The position numbers and the translations under genes are program-made. A stretch of DNA of 64,000 bases. Origin: Thalassobius sp049116315 (GTDB lineage Bacteria; Pseudomonadota; Alphaproteobacteria; Rhodobacterales; Rhodobacteraceae). The stretch spans positions 336,217-400,216 of the forward strand of contig JAGDZD010000015.1 of assembly GCA_049116315.1 (NCBI GenBank), read 5' to 3'. This document shows positions 63,597-64,000 of the stretch, one piece after another; the stretch's first letter is position 1; the number at the start of each line of letters is the position of its first letter. Under the pieces are notes generated by a model, which ran no database searches, was not told the DNA's origin, and saw nothing but the letters and a program-made list of their open reading frames with translations.

Positions 63597-64000
63597 TCAG
63601 CCCAGTTTTTCAGTCAGTTCAGGCACGGCGGTGAACAGATCGGCCACCAGCCCAAAGTCGGCAACTTGAAAGATCGGGGCTTCTTCGTCTTTGTTGATGG
63701 CCACGATGACCTTGCTGTCTTTCATCCCGGCCAAGTGCTGGATCGCCCCCGAGATGCCAACGGCAACATAAAGGTCAGGCGCAACAACTTTGCCGGTCTG
63801 GCCAACTTGCCAATCGTTGGGCGCATAGCCTGAATCGACCGCCGCACGCGAGGCGCCAACCGCCGCGCCCAGCTTGTCTGCCAAGGCTGCGATAATGGCA
63901 AAGTCTTCTTCAGAGCCAACACCACGACCCCCGGACACAACGGTTTTTGCCGAGGTCAGTTCCGGGCGGTCACTCTCTGCGACCTTGTCTTCGACCCAGG
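63597..64000 (-). CDS. etfA: Electron transfer flavoprotein alpha subunit, C-terminal part (runs off right edge)
   Basis: The frame stays open to the right edge, covering about the last 134 residues. The FAD-binding signature of ETF-alpha is clear: VVSGGRGVGSEEDFAIIAAL, GAAVGASRAAVDSGYAP, GQTGKVVAPDLYVAVGISGAIQHLAGM and VIVAINKDEEAPIFQVADFGLV. It holds FAD and passes electrons from acyl-CoA and other dehydrogenases to the ETF:quinone oxidoreductase. etfB is expected upstream, outside the window. Confidence 0.97.
   Translation of the reverse strand, partial: WVEDKVAESDRPELTSAKTVVSGGRGVGSEEDFAIIAALADKLGAAVGASRAAVDSGYAPNDWQVGQTGKVVAPDLYVAVGISGAIQHLAGMKDSKVIVAINKDEEAPIFQVADFGLVADLFTAVPELTEKLG

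Noticed and set aside
62668..63669. 333-residue plus-strand frame overlapping tag and the EamA gene
   Set aside because: Gly-, Trp- and Cys-rich sequence in the wrong frame of a transporter gene.

Overview
The window looks like a chromosomal segment from a marine alphaproteobacterium of the order Rhodobacterales (Roseobacter group). This is inferred from gene content and order: an F1 ATPase operon atpHAGDC followed directly by an H-type lectin-domain gene, DUF2125, DUF2161 and TIGR01459 proteins, a Hint-domain protein, the hisC-tyrC pair, and an intergenic repeat of a type familiar from this group. I cannot assign a genus. Coding density is high and most genes are housekeeping. I see no tRNA, rRNA, insertion sequence, integrase or CRISPR array.

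Region 1-4140 (minus strand) is one probable operon driven by a promoter at 4112-4140: a short leader ORF, rsfS, rlmH, gpmI, an EnvC-type murein hydrolase activator and the start of a CtpA-like protease that runs off the left edge. It ties ribosome silencing and 23S rRNA methylation to glycolysis and cell-wall division. 4280-7876 holds an MscS channel, a lipoprotein, a DUF2975/XRE pair and a TauE/SafE exporter. 7925-15312 is a leucine region: a 28-codon ORF, leuC, leuD, a membrane protein plus an EEP-family protein, a divergent epimerase/LysR pair, then leuB.

15401-22022 carries three tandem paralogous membrane hybrid histidine kinases with no response regulator or phosphotransfer protein beside them. 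22293-24850 is an arginine-to-proline module (arginase, ornithine cyclodeaminase) with a divergent Lrp/AsnC regulator. An LpxR-like outer-membrane protein, a Hint-domain protein, YtoQ and rpsD (S4) follow. 28794-33613 has a second Lrp/AsnC regulator beside a class V aminotransferase-fold enzyme, then hisC, tyrC and an extensin-like protein.

34683-39809 includes a ChaC-like enzyme and the most unusual module: a MotA/ExbB-like channel protein, a MotB-like protein with a periplasmic coiled coil of about 590 residues and an OmpA domain, and a convergent M23 peptidase. clpA and gloB follow, then the ATP synthase F1 operon (44620-49477), prs, and a minus-strand set (ltaE, ycgN-like, ribF, MaoC, HAD hydrolase, Mn-pyrophosphatase, TraB/GumN). 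The right end has DUF2161, CIRCE-controlled groES-groL, a secreted tail-collar protein, tag, an EamA transporter and the C-terminal end of etfA.

The best leads for new biology are the channel/coiled-coil/peptidase module, the three-kinase array, and several RNA-level structures: a hairpin hiding the gpmI ribosome binding site, a coupled leader ORF before rsfS, a small ORF before leuC, a structured rpsD leader and three back-to-back hairpins after ppaC.
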